From Bacteroidales bacterium (GTDB lineage: Bacteria; Bacteroidota; Bacteroidia; Bacteroidales; GCA-2711565): a DNA stretch of 9,956 nucleotides. Made by a program: the position numbers and the translations under genes. The notes below the pieces were generated by a model, which searched no databases, was not told where the DNA came from, and worked only from the letters and a program-made list of their open reading frames with translations. Every line of letters begins with the position of its first letter. The stretch's first letter is position 1. The stretch is from positions 1-9,956 of the forward strand of contig JAOZQX010000026.1 of NCBI GenBank assembly GCA_029931995.1. Reading direction: 5' to 3'. Positions 1 through 6,922 of the stretch are shown here, one piece after another.

Positions 1-414
1 AACCATTTTGTAATGTACAACACCGGCATCAATAAATGTTTCACCAACTGTTTTAAAGCCACTTCTTAAATAAAAATCTACGGCTTCAATTTGGGCATTC
101 AAATAAATAGGTTTGTTTAGAGGAATTAAGTCATCTAATAAAACCTTCAATATTATTTTTCCAAGGCCTTTGTTTCTGTATGATTTGAGTACAGCAAATC
201 GCTCAATTTTATACCCTTCAGTTGTTTCACGAAAACGGGCTGTTGCTATTGGTTTATCATTTTCATCAAAAAATAAGTAATGTGTTGATTCTTCCTCAAA
301 CTCAAACTCTAAAGCAGGGCTAATGTTTAGCTCTCCAATAAAAACTTCTTCACGAATTTTAAATGCTTCGCGAAAAAGAAGAGTATTACTTAAATCGAAT
401 TTTTCAATTCTCAT
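1..414 (-). CDS. GNAT-family N-acetyltransferase (3' end outside window)
   Basis: Reading leftward from an ATG at 414-412, the frame stays open for 138 codons to the window edge, so the C-terminus is missing. The protein looks like a GNAT acetyltransferase, which moves an acetyl group from acetyl-CoA to an amine; the substrate cannot be told from sequence. Visible support is the acetyl-CoA pyrophosphate-binding loop RNKGLGK (residues 80-86) after the strand KIERFAVL (69-76), then YLNAQIEAVDFYLRSGF, a typical GNAT strand plus the helix that closes the CoA site. The following GETFIDAGVVHYKM resembles the ElaA/YjcF-like branch, where a similar E-x-G-x-x-H stretch occurs. The gene lies just after the terminator that ends the fabH operon. 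I saw no good promoter of its own in the 61 bases before it, so it may depend on read-through. Family assignment is firm; function is unknown. Confidence 0.85.
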   Translation of the reverse strand, partial: MRIEKFDLSNTLLFREAFKIREEVFIGELNISPALEFEFEEESTHYLFFDENDKPIATARFRETTEGYKIERFAVLKSYRNKGLGKIILKVLLDDLIPLNKPIYLNAQIEAVDFYLRSGFKTVGETFIDAGVVHYKMV

Positions 415-425
415 ATTGTAAAGAT

Positions 426-453
426 AAAAAAAGGCAACCGAATGGGTCGCCTT
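426..453 (-). terminator. Rho-independent terminator of the yceD-rpmF-plsX-fabH operon
   Basis: A 9-bp stem (431-439 with 445-453, loop 440-444) lies 23 bases past the fabH stop. Read on the minus strand it is AAGGCGACC, loop CATTC, GGTTGCCTT, followed by a run of T (complement of A426-432). One pair is G-U in minus-strand RNA but an A-C mismatch in plus-strand RNA. Together with the T run on one side only, this orients the terminator to the fabH direction. Confidence 0.85.
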
Positions 454-475
454 AATTTATATGTTTGTTTCAATC

Positions 476-1474
476 TTATTTAGGATCGTAAGCCCATTTT
501 AGCCAAATTGATCCCCAGGTAAAGCCACCACCAAAAGCAGATAAAATTATATTATCACCTTTTTTTAGTTTGTCGTCCCATTCCCATAAACAAAGTGGAA
601 TAGTAGCTGAAGTGGTATTCCCATAACGTTCAATATTAATCATCACTTGCTCTTTTTTGATACCCATACGGCGGGCTGTAGCTTCAATGATGCGTAAATT
701 AGCTTGGTGAGGAACCAGGTAAGCAATGTCTTTGGATTTTAAATTATTCTTTTTCATGATTTCAACCGAAACATCTGCCATATGGGTAACGGCAAACTTA
801 AATACAGCTTGACCTTCCTGATAAATAAAGTGTTCACGAGCATCAACAGTTTCGTGAGAGGCAGGTTTTACCGAACCTCCGGCTTTTTGATGCAAATGAA
901 TGCGACCCGCCCCATCCGATTTCATAATCGAATCCATTATTCCGAGATCTTCGGTAGTTGGTTCTAAAAGAACGGCAGTACCGGCATCTCCAAAAATAAT
1001 GCAAGTTTGACGTTCTTCATAATCAACAATAGATGACATTTTATCGGCGCCAACAATAACAACTTTTTTATGCGAACCCGATTCAATAAATTTTGATCCG
1101 GTTACCAATGCATAAATAAAACTTGAACAGGCGGCATTTAAATCAAAGCTAAATGCATTTTTAATTCCAACTTTGTCTGAAATAATATTTGCTGTAGCCG
1201 GGAATTGCATATCGGGCGTAACTGTTGCACAAATCAACATATCAACTTCATCAGGTGAAGTTCCGGTTTTTTCGAGCAATTGTTTAACAGCTGGAGCAGC
1301 TAAATCAGAAGTTCCTTGTCCTTCGCCTTTTAAAATATGTCTTTCTTTAATTCCTGTGCGTGTGGTAATCCATTCATCCGAAGTATCAACCATTTTGGCC
1401 AATATATCGTTAGTTAAAACAAAATCGGGCACCCATCCCTGTATTCCTGTTATTGCTGCATTCAATTTTGTCAT
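476..1474 (-). CDS. fabH: Beta-ketoacyl-ACP synthase III (FabH)
   Basis: A cytoplasmic condensing enzyme that starts fatty-acid synthesis by joining an acyl-CoA primer (acetyl-CoA or branched primers) to malonyl-ACP. The 332-residue length is normal for the family. The Cys-His-Asn triad is visible: Cys116 in LNAACSSF, His256 in VPHQANLRI, and Asn286 in [12 protein letters not shown]. The N-terminal [15 protein letters not shown] (31-45) and the C-terminal [12 protein letters not shown] (311-322) are also family signatures. The ATG at 1474 gives the expected N-terminus; no Shine-Dalgarno is evident. It is the last gene of the yceD-rpmF-plsX-fabH operon, 47 bases after plsX, and is closed by a hairpin terminator. 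Primer preference (straight or branched) cannot be read from these motifs. Nothing appears broken. Confidence 0.97.
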   Translation of the reverse strand: MTKLNAAITGIQGWVPDFVLTNDILAKMVDTSDEWITTRTGIKERHILKGEGQGTSDLAAPAVKQLLEKTGTSPDEVDMLICATVTPDMQFPATANIISDKVGIKNAFSFDLNAACSSFIYALVTGSKFIESGSHKKVVIVGADKMSSIVDYEERQTCIIFGDAGTAVLLEPTTEDLGIMDSIMKSDGAGRIHLHQKAGGSVKPASHETVDAREHFIYQEGQAVFKFAVTHMADVSVEIMKKNNLKSKDIAYLVPHQANLRIIEATARRMGIKKEQVMINIERYGNTTSATIPLCLWEWDDKLKKGDNIILSAFGGGFTWGSIWLKWAYDPK

Positions 1475-1521
1475 TTATTCTTTATTTTTTAAAAGGAAGA
1501 GTTATTTATTTCTCTAAAAAA

Positions 1522-2463
1522 CTAATTTTTAAAGCCGTTAAATATTTTCTCTGATAAGTTAGCTTTATGAATTTCTTTTGTGAGAAGGAGCATGTTTTTT
1601 ATAGCTAATGCACTTGCAATACCATGTCCTACAACAACAGAAGAATCAATTCCCAATACCGGAGTGCCACCAAGATTTTCATAATTAAGTCCTTCAACAA
1701 CATGACCCTCTAAACCTTGTTTGCTCATGTATCCTTGCATCGACTCCACAAGCTTTATTACTACGTTTCCTGTAAAACCGTCACAAACGATAACATCAGC
1801 TTTGTCTGATAAAAAATCGCGGCCTTCAACGTTTCCAATAAAATTAAAATCTTTGGAATCTTTCATTAATCGATAAGCTGTTTGGCTTAACAAATTTCCT
1901 TTTTTTTCTTCTTCTCCAATGTTCAGTAAACCAACTTTTGGATTTTTTATGTTATAAATATATTTGCCGTAAACCGATCCTAAAATTGCAAATTGATATA
2001 GCACATCGGGTTTAGGATCCGTGTTAATACCCACGTCCAGCACAATTGTTTTACCTCCATTTATTTTTGGAAGAATAGCTGCTATACATGGACGTATGAT
2101 ACCCGGAACTGTACTTAAGCTATAAATAGAACCTATTAAAATAGCTCCGCTGTTTCCTGCACTGGAGAAAGTGTCGATTCTTTTTTCTTTTAATAAACGA
2201 AAACCTACATTAATACTTGAGTCAAGTTTTGTTTTGTAAGCTTTTAGCGGGTGCTCACCCATTTCAATTACTTCAGATGCATGAATGATCTTGAATTGAT
2301 CAGGGTTTTCGTTTCTTTCAGCAAGTTGTTTTTGTATAACAGATTGGTCGCCAATCAATACAATTTGATCAGATACAGGCAGTTCTTTGCGAGCCAATAT
2401 GGCGCCCTCAATGGTTGAAGTTGGGGCAAAATCCCCCCCCATTACATCTAAACCAACATTCAT
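1522..2463 (-). CDS. plsX: Phosphate acyltransferase PlsX
   Basis: PlsX converts acyl-ACP and phosphate to acyl-phosphate, the donor used by PlsY to acylate glycerol-3-phosphate in phospholipid synthesis; it is a soluble enzyme that works at the membrane. The 313 residues carry the family blocks in order: DVMGGDFAP (6-14), FSSAGNSGA (99-107), LDVGINTDP (142-150), GLLNIGEEEKKGN (178-190), GNVEGRD (210-216), VCDGFTGNV (226-234) and YENLGGTPVLGI (261-272). The start is ATG at 2463, 28 bases after rpmF. Linkage to rpmF and fabH is a widespread bacterial arrangement. One oddity is that the two glycines of DVMGGD are both coded GGG, giving eight G in a row on the coding strand (2433-2440) within the first eleven codons, in an AT-rich gene. 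Confidence 0.97.
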   Translation of the reverse strand: MNVGLDVMGGDFAPTSTIEGAILARKELPVSDQIVLIGDQSVIQKQLAERNENPDQFKIIHASEVIEMGEHPLKAYKTKLDSSINVGFRLLKEKRIDTFSSAGNSGAILIGSIYSLSTVPGIIRPCIAAILPKINGGKTIVLDVGINTDPKPDVLYQFAILGSVYGKYIYNIKNPKVGLLNIGEEEKKGNLLSQTAYRLMKDSKDFNFIGNVEGRDFLSDKADVIVCDGFTGNVVIKLVESMQGYMSKQGLEGHVVEGLNYENLGGTPVLGIDSSVVVGHGIASALAIKNMLLLTKEIHKANLSEKIFNGFKN

Positions 2464-2491
2464 TGATAAATGTTTTGACGATTAAAATAGT

Positions 2492-2677
2492 TTACTCAGT
2501 TTCGGCATTTTCAATTGCCAGCTTACCTTTGTAATAACCACATTCCGAACAAACAGTGTGATATTTAACAGAGGCACCACAATTTGAACATGTAGAAATT
2601 GTTGGGGCTTCAGCTTTATAATGAGTTCTTCTTTTATCTCTACGAGTTTTCGAAATTTTACGTTTTGGATGTGCCAT
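2492..2677 (-). CDS. rpmF: 50S ribosomal protein L32
   Basis: A small zinc-binding protein of the large ribosomal subunit, 61 residues, with the L32 start MAHPKRKISKTRRDKRR and a basic N-terminal arm. It has the four-cysteine zinc ribbon: Cys30 and Cys33 (STCSNCG), Cys43 and Cys46 (VCSECGYY). All four cysteines are kept, so this is the zinc-bound form and not a cysteine-free paralogue. It begins 20 bases after yceD and ends 28 bases before plsX, as expected for the conserved yceD-rpmF-plsX-fabH order. No Shine-Dalgarno is visible; the leader is AT-rich. Confidence 0.97.
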   Translation of the reverse strand: MAHPKRKISKTRRDKRRTHYKAEAPTISTCSNCGASVKYHTVCSECGYYKGKLAIENAETE

Positions 2678-2697
2678 TTTATATATAAATTATTTAA

Positions 2698-3219
2698 TTA
2701 CTTATTCTTTTTTAGTTTTTTTAATGTGTCCCATCTGGGATCTGTTTGATTATGTTTGTTTAATCTGTTGAGCCTTTCAATCACCTCATTATCGCAAGTC
2801 ATATCTCCGTCTTTATTTTCCGGATGAATAGTTTGCAGAGGTAATAATAAATAAACATATTCGTAAACAAAAGGTGCAATATTTATTTCGTGATCATTTT
2901 CAGGAATGATGATAATTTCATCAGTTTCCTCTTTAAAAGAATTTCCAAATTGAACAATAAGTTGCTGTTCGCCTGATATTGGATAATTAAATGGCTCAAG
3001 ACAACGGTCGCAGTTTACTTCCACTAAACCGTCTATCCTAAAGTTTAATACCAACATTGTTTCCTGTTTTTCCAGTGTAAGGCCAATTTCTATTTGCCCC
3101 TTTTTAATTTCCGAATATTTAATTTCCTCAAAGAACAAATGATTTACTTCGTAAGTAAATTCGTGAAATCCTGTGCTTAACCCTTTAAACGGGATTGTGA
3201 ATTCCGATGCTTTTCCCAC
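2698..3219 (-). CDS. yceD: YceD/DUF177 family protein
   Basis: The 173-residue DUF177 protein is usually encoded just before rpmF. In other bacteria and plastids relatives are tied to 23S rRNA accumulation and ribosome assembly; the exact activity is not settled. Seen here are the N-terminal block FTIPFKGL (7-14), the central VNCDRCLEPF with a CxxC pair (Cys70, Cys73), and the C-terminal DPRWDTLKKLK block that ends the family. The start is GTG at 3219-3217. The frame upstream has no ATG close by, the family N-terminus fits, and an AGGAAGG sequence (complement of 3226-3232) lies six bases before it. It is the first gene of the operon; its leader is only about 20 bases by the promoter at 3245-3276. 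An extra cysteine lies near the C-terminus (DMTCDNE). Confidence 0.92.
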   Translation of the reverse strand: MGKASEFTIPFKGLSTGFHEFTYEVNHLFFEEIKYSEIKKGQIEIGLTLEKQETMLVLNFRIDGLVEVNCDRCLEPFNYPISGEQQLIVQFGNSFKEETDEIIIIPENDHEINIAPFVYEYVYLLLPLQTIHPENKDGDMTCDNEVIERLNRLNKHNQTDPRWDTLKKLKKNK

Positions 3220-3225
3220 AATATA

Positions 3226-3232
3226 CCTTCCT
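3226..3232 (-). promoter_or_regulatory. Shine-Dalgarno site for yceD (decides the GTG start)
   Basis: AGGAAGG on the minus strand, six bases upstream of the GTG at 3219. It is the only clear Shine-Dalgarno in the window, which matters because Bacteroidota mostly do without one and because it fixes a non-ATG start. Confidence 0.7.
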
Positions 3233-3244
3233 TTTTTCGGCCTG

Positions 3245-3276
3245 CAAAAATAAATATTAATATTATGAATACCAAA
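3245..3276 (-). promoter_or_regulatory. Bacteroidota promoter for the yceD-rpmF-plsX-fabH operon
   Basis: On the minus strand, TTTG (complement of 3273-3276) is followed after 20 bases by TATTTTTG (complement of 3245-3252). This matches the Bacteroidota consensus TTTG - about 20 bases - TAnnTTTG at every fixed position. Transcription should begin near 3238-3241, leaving a leader of about 20 bases before the GTG start. The match is by eye. Confidence 0.82.
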
Positions 3277-3380
3277 TATTTATTGGGTCAAGCTGAAATT
3301 TACTGATACAGCAGTTTTTTACTGAATTTAAACTGATTAATTTGATGTGAAAAAAATAACAATAAGATTAAAACAATTTT

Positions 3381-3388
3381 TATATTTG
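3381..3388 (+). promoter_or_regulatory. Candidate -7 box for the proline dehydrogenase gene
   Basis: TATATTTG fits TAnnTTTG exactly. The position where a -33 TTTG should lie (about 3357-3361) reads TAACA, so the -33 element is missing or the promoter needs an activator. The predicted leader is about 65-70 bases. The rest of the divergent region (3277-3380) is AT-rich and holds three ACTGA copies at 3302, 3321 and 3332, but no open frame. Confidence 0.55.
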
Positions 3389-3460
3389 CAAAAATTCTAG
3401 TGGATATTTTATTTCCATTATGGGGTATTAATAAACAACAGCGTATTAAATTTTGAAATT

Positions 3461-4372
3461 ATGTTTAACAAACTTATCGCAGCTTTATTACCATACATGC
3501 CAAAAAGTTTTGTGTGGTTGTTTTCAAAAAGATACATCGCAGGTAAAACGATTGAAGATGCTGTTAAAGCTTCACAAGATTTAAATGCAAAAGGCATTAA
3601 AGTAACAGTTGATCTTTTGGGTGAATTTATTACCAAAATTGAAGAAGCTGAAGAAAATAAAAATACTTATCTGGAAATAATTAATACGGTTGAAAAATAC
3701 AATGTTGATGGTAATTATTCATTAAAACCAACCATGTTTGGTTTATTGATTGATGCAGAAGCATGTTACAAATATATTCGCGAAATTGTTGCCAAAGCTG
3801 CTTCGTACAATAATTTTGTAAGGGTTGATATGGAAGATTCGCAATGTGTGGATTTAGAATTAGATTTATTCCGTAAGTTAAAAACCGAATTTCCTAAAAA
3901 TGTTGGTCTTGTATTTCAGGCATATTTAAAACGTACCCTTGATGATATTAAAGGATTACAGGATTTGAATACTGAAGACAAGCCTATTAATTATCGCTTG
4001 TGTAAAGGCATTTATGTTGAACCTGCTGAAATTGCCTATAAAAAATACGAAGAAATTAATGAGTATTTTTTGAAGGATTTAGAATATATGTTCCAAAATA
4101 AAATTTATCCAGGTATTGCTACTCATGATAAGCCATTGGTTGAAGGATCGTATGAATTAATTGAGAAATATAAAATTCCTAAAGATAAATATGAATTTCA
4201 AATGTTGTATGGAGTAACCCCCGAGCTTCGTAAATCGGTTGTTGAAAAAGGGCATACTATGCGAGTTTATGTGCCTTATGGTAAGGATTGGTTTGCTTAT
4301 TCAACCCGTCGTTTAAAAGAAAATCCGAAGATGGCCTGGCTGATTATCAAGTCATTATTCGTTAGAGGATAA
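3461..4372 (+). CDS. Single-domain proline dehydrogenase (flavoenzyme)
   Basis: It oxidises L-proline to pyrroline-5-carboxylate using FAD and passes electrons to the quinone pool; such enzymes sit at the inner face of the membrane. The 303 residues form one TIM-barrel domain, close to the short monofunctional enzymes and unlike the large bifunctional PutA. Visible family motifs are VDLLGE (50-55), SLKP (87-90), RVDMED (121-126), QAYL (153-156), YRLCKGIYVEP (178-188), ATHD (220-223), EFQMLYG (245-251) and, near the end, YVPYG followed by Y280-x-x-R283-R284-x-x-E287, the substrate-binding arginine pair. The start is the ATG at 3461. No pyrroline-5-carboxylate dehydrogenase is next to it, so the second step must be encoded elsewhere. 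The neighbours are divergent or separately promoted, so it is probably transcribed alone. Confidence 0.93.
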   Translation: MFNKLIAALLPYMPKSFVWLFSKRYIAGKTIEDAVKASQDLNAKGIKVTVDLLGEFITKIEEAEENKNTYLEIINTVEKYNVDGNYSLKPTMFGLLIDAEACYKYIREIVAKAASYNNFVRVDMEDSQCVDLELDLFRKLKTEFPKNVGLVFQAYLKRTLDDIKGLQDLNTEDKPINYRLCKGIYVEPAEIAYKKYEEINEYFLKDLEYMFQNKIYPGIATHDKPLVEGSYELIEKYKIPKDKYEFQMLYGVTPELRKSVVEKGHTMRVYVPYGKDWFAYSTRRLKENPKMAWLIIKSLFVRG

Positions 4373-4467
4373 GATTCTTTTGTTAAAAGAAGTTAAATCT
4401 AAATGGTATAAACTGCTGAATCTTAGCTTGTAAAAAGCATTGGGTTTGGCAGTTTGCTTTATATTTC

Positions 4468-4499
4468 GTTGAATAAGTGGCAAAATTTTACTAATTTTG
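4468..4499 (+). promoter_or_regulatory. Bacteroidota promoter for the GT5-like / DUF4270 transcript
   Basis: GTTG (4468-4471), 20 bases, then TAATTTTG (4492-4499), an exact TAnnTTTG with a near-perfect -33. Transcription should start around 4503-4506, about 15 bases before the ATG at 4520. This argues against a longer reading frame that begins at a TTG at 4454, since that codon would lie upstream of the transcript. Confidence 0.75.
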
Positions 4500-4519
4500 C
4501 AGCTCAAAAATCTGTTATT

Positions 4520-5335
4520 ATGCAAAAAGCCAGGGTTTTATTTGTTGCACAAGAAATCACCCCTTATCTTGAAGAAAGCCAAATGGGGAAAATAGGACGT
4601 TATTTACCACAAGGTATTCAGGAACGTAAAAAAGAAATCAGAACATTTATGCCTCGATATGGGTGCATTAATGAGCGTCGCAATCAGTTGCACGAAGTTA
4701 TTCGTTTGTCGGGAATGAATTTGATTATTGATGATGCCGATCATCCGTTGATTATTAAAGTGGCCTCCATTCAGCAGGCTCGTATGCAAATATATTTTAT
4801 TGATAACGAAGATTATTTTCAGCGGAAATTTATACTTCATGACAAGAATAATAAATTTTTTAAAGATAATGATGAACGCGCTATTTTCTTTAGTCGTGGC
4901 GTGCTCGAAACCGTTAAAAAATTGGGATGGGCACCCAATATAGTACATTGTCATGGATGGTTTACCAGCCTAACACCATTGTACTTAAAAAAAGCTTTTA
5001 ATGACAATCCTCTTTTCAGCGATTCGAAAGTTATTTATTCAATTTACGATGATGAATTCGATGGTAATTTAAATAAAGGTTTTGCCGGAAAAATTAAAAT
5101 GGAAGGTATTGAAGATGCCGATTTAAAACACTATGAAAAAGGAAATTTTGTGAACATAAATAAAGCAGCCATTGATAATGCAGATGCAATTATTATTGGA
5201 AGTGAAAAAATTAATAAAGAGGTTGAAGAATACCTGAAAAAATCAGGGAAACCACACCTCGAATTCCATCCTGAAGAAACTTATGTGGAGGCCTATAATA
5301 AGTTTTACGATGAGGTAATGGGCGATATTGGGTAA
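4520..5335 (+). CDS. Short starch/glycogen-synthase-like protein (GT5 N-terminal domain only)
   Basis: The 271-residue protein is related to the N-terminal catalytic domain of GT5 starch and glycogen synthases. Matches include the first strand RVLFVAQEITPY (5-16), GRYLPQGI (26-33), the FMPRYG block (43-48), HCHGWFTSLTPLYLK (143-157; true synthases usually have HAHDW), and NINKAAIDNADAIIIGS (212-228), which ends the first Rossmann domain. The KxGGL loop that binds ADP-glucose is replaced by ESQMGK (19-24), and the second GT-B half of roughly 200 residues is absent. It ends cleanly in tandem TAA codons after a plausible C-terminus, so it looks like a stable short form and not a recent truncation. 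Making glycogen alone seems unlikely (inference). The start is the ATG at 4520, chosen because the promoter at 4468-4499 ends just before it. It is probably cotranscribed with the DUF4270 gene. Confidence 0.82.
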   Translation: MQKARVLFVAQEITPYLEESQMGKIGRYLPQGIQERKKEIRTFMPRYGCINERRNQLHEVIRLSGMNLIIDDADHPLIIKVASIQQARMQIYFIDNEDYFQRKFILHDKNNKFFKDNDERAIFFSRGVLETVKKLGWAPNIVHCHGWFTSLTPLYLKKAFNDNPLFSDSKVIYSIYDDEFDGNLNKGFAGKIKMEGIEDADLKHYEKGNFVNINKAAIDNADAIIIGSEKINKEVEEYLKKSGKPHLEFHPEETYVEAYNKFYDEVMGDIG

Positions 5336-5370
5336 TAAATCAAGTGGTAATAATCGAAAAAATTTAAACA

Positions 5371-6846
5371 TTGAAAGTATTAACGGTAGTAAAAAAAGCT
5401 CTTGTATTTGGGAGTTTAGTTGGGATGATTTTGCTTGCAGCATGCACTGATGTAACTGATATAATTGGGGGCAATTTTCTTCCCGAAGGCTCAAATATGG
5501 ATTTAAATATTATGGATACAGTTACTGTTGAAACATATTCAATTTTGATGGATTCTGTCCGAACAAATGGGACAGAAGAACACTTATTGGGAAGTTTAAA
5601 TGATGCCGTATTTGGGAAAGTTGTATCTAGTGTTTATACGCAATTTATTTTTGGGGCAATATATCAGGATTATTCCGATCCGACAATAATATTCGATTCA
5701 TTGGTTTTAACTATTGCCTACAGCGGAAATTTTTATGGGGATACGATGACTAAACAGACTCTTCGTGTTTTCGAGCTGGATGAAATTTTACCTTATGATA
5801 CAGGTTACTACTCCAATCAAACAGTACAAATTGTTCCAACTGAAGTTGCGTCACACAGTTTCTATCCACGTCCAACTACTAACGAAATTAGCGAAATTGA
5901 CACAACCTTTTTTACTACGGAAGAAGGTATAGATTCGATAAGAATTGACACGACGCGTTATCCTGATCCTCAAATTAGAATTAATATTACGACATCAGCT
6001 AATCATTCGTTGGCAAGTACCTTACTAGGTATAAATAGAGATGATTATATTGAGCATGATGAAGAGCAAGATATGGATTATTATGATTATGAGGGATTTT
6101 TTGAAGATTTTAAAGGACTATATTTTACATTTGACCCTATTGAAACCGAATCGTCAGGAGCATGTGTTGGGGTTAACATTAATGCTGTAAGTACGGGCTT
6201 ACAGATTTATGCCCACCAAAGAATAGCTAACTCAACAGTGGATATTCCCATGAATTCAATACTTGCGGTAAATTCGAGTGGATGCGTAACTTTTAACAAT
6301 CATAATCATTTTGATTATCAGGATGCAAATAACGACTTTAAAGAACAAGTATTAAATGGGGATAAAGAAAAAGGGAAAGAGCAAGTTTATATTCAATCAC
6401 TGGCAGGAAGCCGTTTGAGGGTTAAATTCCCTTTTATAAAAAACTTAAATGATTTAGGGAACAAGATTGCAATTAATAAAGCAGAATTGGTTTTATCTGC
6501 TGTTGATGATGATATTGAGCCGCCTATGTTTGATGTACCTCCTCAAGTTGGCATTCAGGTTCAATATGAAAACGATTCAATTTATTTTGTGCCAGATATG
6601 GTATATGGGGCTGATTTTATTGGGGGCGAACTTGATGAAGAAAATAATGAATACAGATTTCGAATTACAAGATATATTCAGGAAGTAATAGAAGGAGTGA
6701 ATGAAGGAGAAGAGGGTTTGTATGTATTTGTATCGCCAGAGGCAAGTGCTTATCATCGGGTTATATTGATTGGCGGCGATCCTGCCTTGCCAACACCATA
6801 CTCTAAAAAAGCACGATTAGAAATAACTTATACGATTATCGATTAG
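5371..6846 (+). CDS. DUF4270 lipoprotein
   Basis: The 491-residue protein belongs to the Bacteroidota-specific DUF4270 family, whose function is unknown. It has a lipoprotein signal: KK at 8-9, a hydrophobic stretch, and the lipobox LAAC with Cys25 as the lipidation site. The family signatures follow: IGGNFLPEG (32-40), a short segment ending LLGSLNDAVFGKV (72-84), then IIFDSLVLTIAYSG (106-119). An acidic patch rich in D, E and Y lies at 228-246. The rest looks like a secreted beta-rich protein without transmembrane helices. The start must be the TTG at 5371: an in-frame TAA lies six bases upstream, and the next ATG (codon 19) would destroy the signal peptide. It begins 35 bases after the GT5-like gene with no promoter between, so the two probably share a transcript. 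Surface exposure is possible but not shown. Confidence 0.85.
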   Translation: MKVLTVVKKALVFGSLVGMILLAACTDVTDIIGGNFLPEGSNMDLNIMDTVTVETYSILMDSVRTNGTEEHLLGSLNDAVFGKVVSSVYTQFIFGAIYQDYSDPTIIFDSLVLTIAYSGNFYGDTMTKQTLRVFELDEILPYDTGYYSNQTVQIVPTEVASHSFYPRPTTNEISEIDTTFFTTEEGIDSIRIDTTRYPDPQIRINITTSANHSLASTLLGINRDDYIEHDEEQDMDYYDYEGFFEDFKGLYFTFDPIETESSGACVGVNINAVSTGLQIYAHQRIANSTVDIPMNSILAVNSSGCVTFNNHNHFDYQDANNDFKEQVLNGDKEKGKEQVYIQSLAGSRLRVKFPFIKNLNDLGNKIAINKAELVLSAVDDDIEPPMFDVPPQVGIQVQYENDSIYFVPDMVYGADFIGGELDEENNEYRFRITRYIQEVIEGVNEGEEGLYVFVSPEASAYHRVILIGGDPALPTPYSKKARLEITYTIID

Positions 6847-6873
6847 ATATTTATTTTCATCTGCCCGTTTACT

Positions 6874-6881
6874 TATCTTTG
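6874..6881 (+). promoter_or_regulatory. Candidate -7 box for glmS
   Basis: TATCTTTG fits TAnnTTTG exactly and lies 41 bases before the glmS TTG start. The -33 position (about 6850-6853) has only a T-rich TTTA, so the match is partial. glmS may be transcribed from here as well as by read-through from the DUF4270 gene, since no hairpin terminator separates them. Confidence 0.55.
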
Positions 6882-6922
6882 AATAGAAATTAAAATAATA
6901 TTTTTCTAAGTTGTATTAACCT

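Noticed and set aside
1173..1517. 114-codon plus-strand frame opposite fabH
   Set aside because: It lies fully across the conserved fabH coding sequence and its protein shows no recognisable family; a shadow frame.
3220..3460. Small RNA or small protein in the divergent 241-base region
   Set aside because: No hairpin with a T tract, no open frame with a credible start, and the promoters found are explained by the flanking genes.
4375..4391. Hairpin after the proline dehydrogenase (TTCTTTT, loop GTT, AAAAGAA) as a terminator
   Set aside because: The stem is 7 bp with one G-C pair and no T tract follows; too weak to call.
4454..4519. 22-codon N-terminal extension of the GT5-like protein starting at TTG 4454
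   Set aside because: A promoter -7 box lies inside it (4492-4499), the added residues do not resemble the family start, and MQKARVLFVAQE beginning at 4520 matches the usual first beta strand.
4604..4954. 116-codon minus-strand frame opposite the GT5-like gene
   Set aside because: Low-complexity translation without family features, covered by a better-supported gene on the other strand.
6847..6922. glmS ribozyme or other riboswitch before glmS
   Set aside because: The gap is only 76 bases, AT-rich, and has no double-pseudoknot-like GC stems; glmS ribozymes are known mainly from Firmicutes and are longer.
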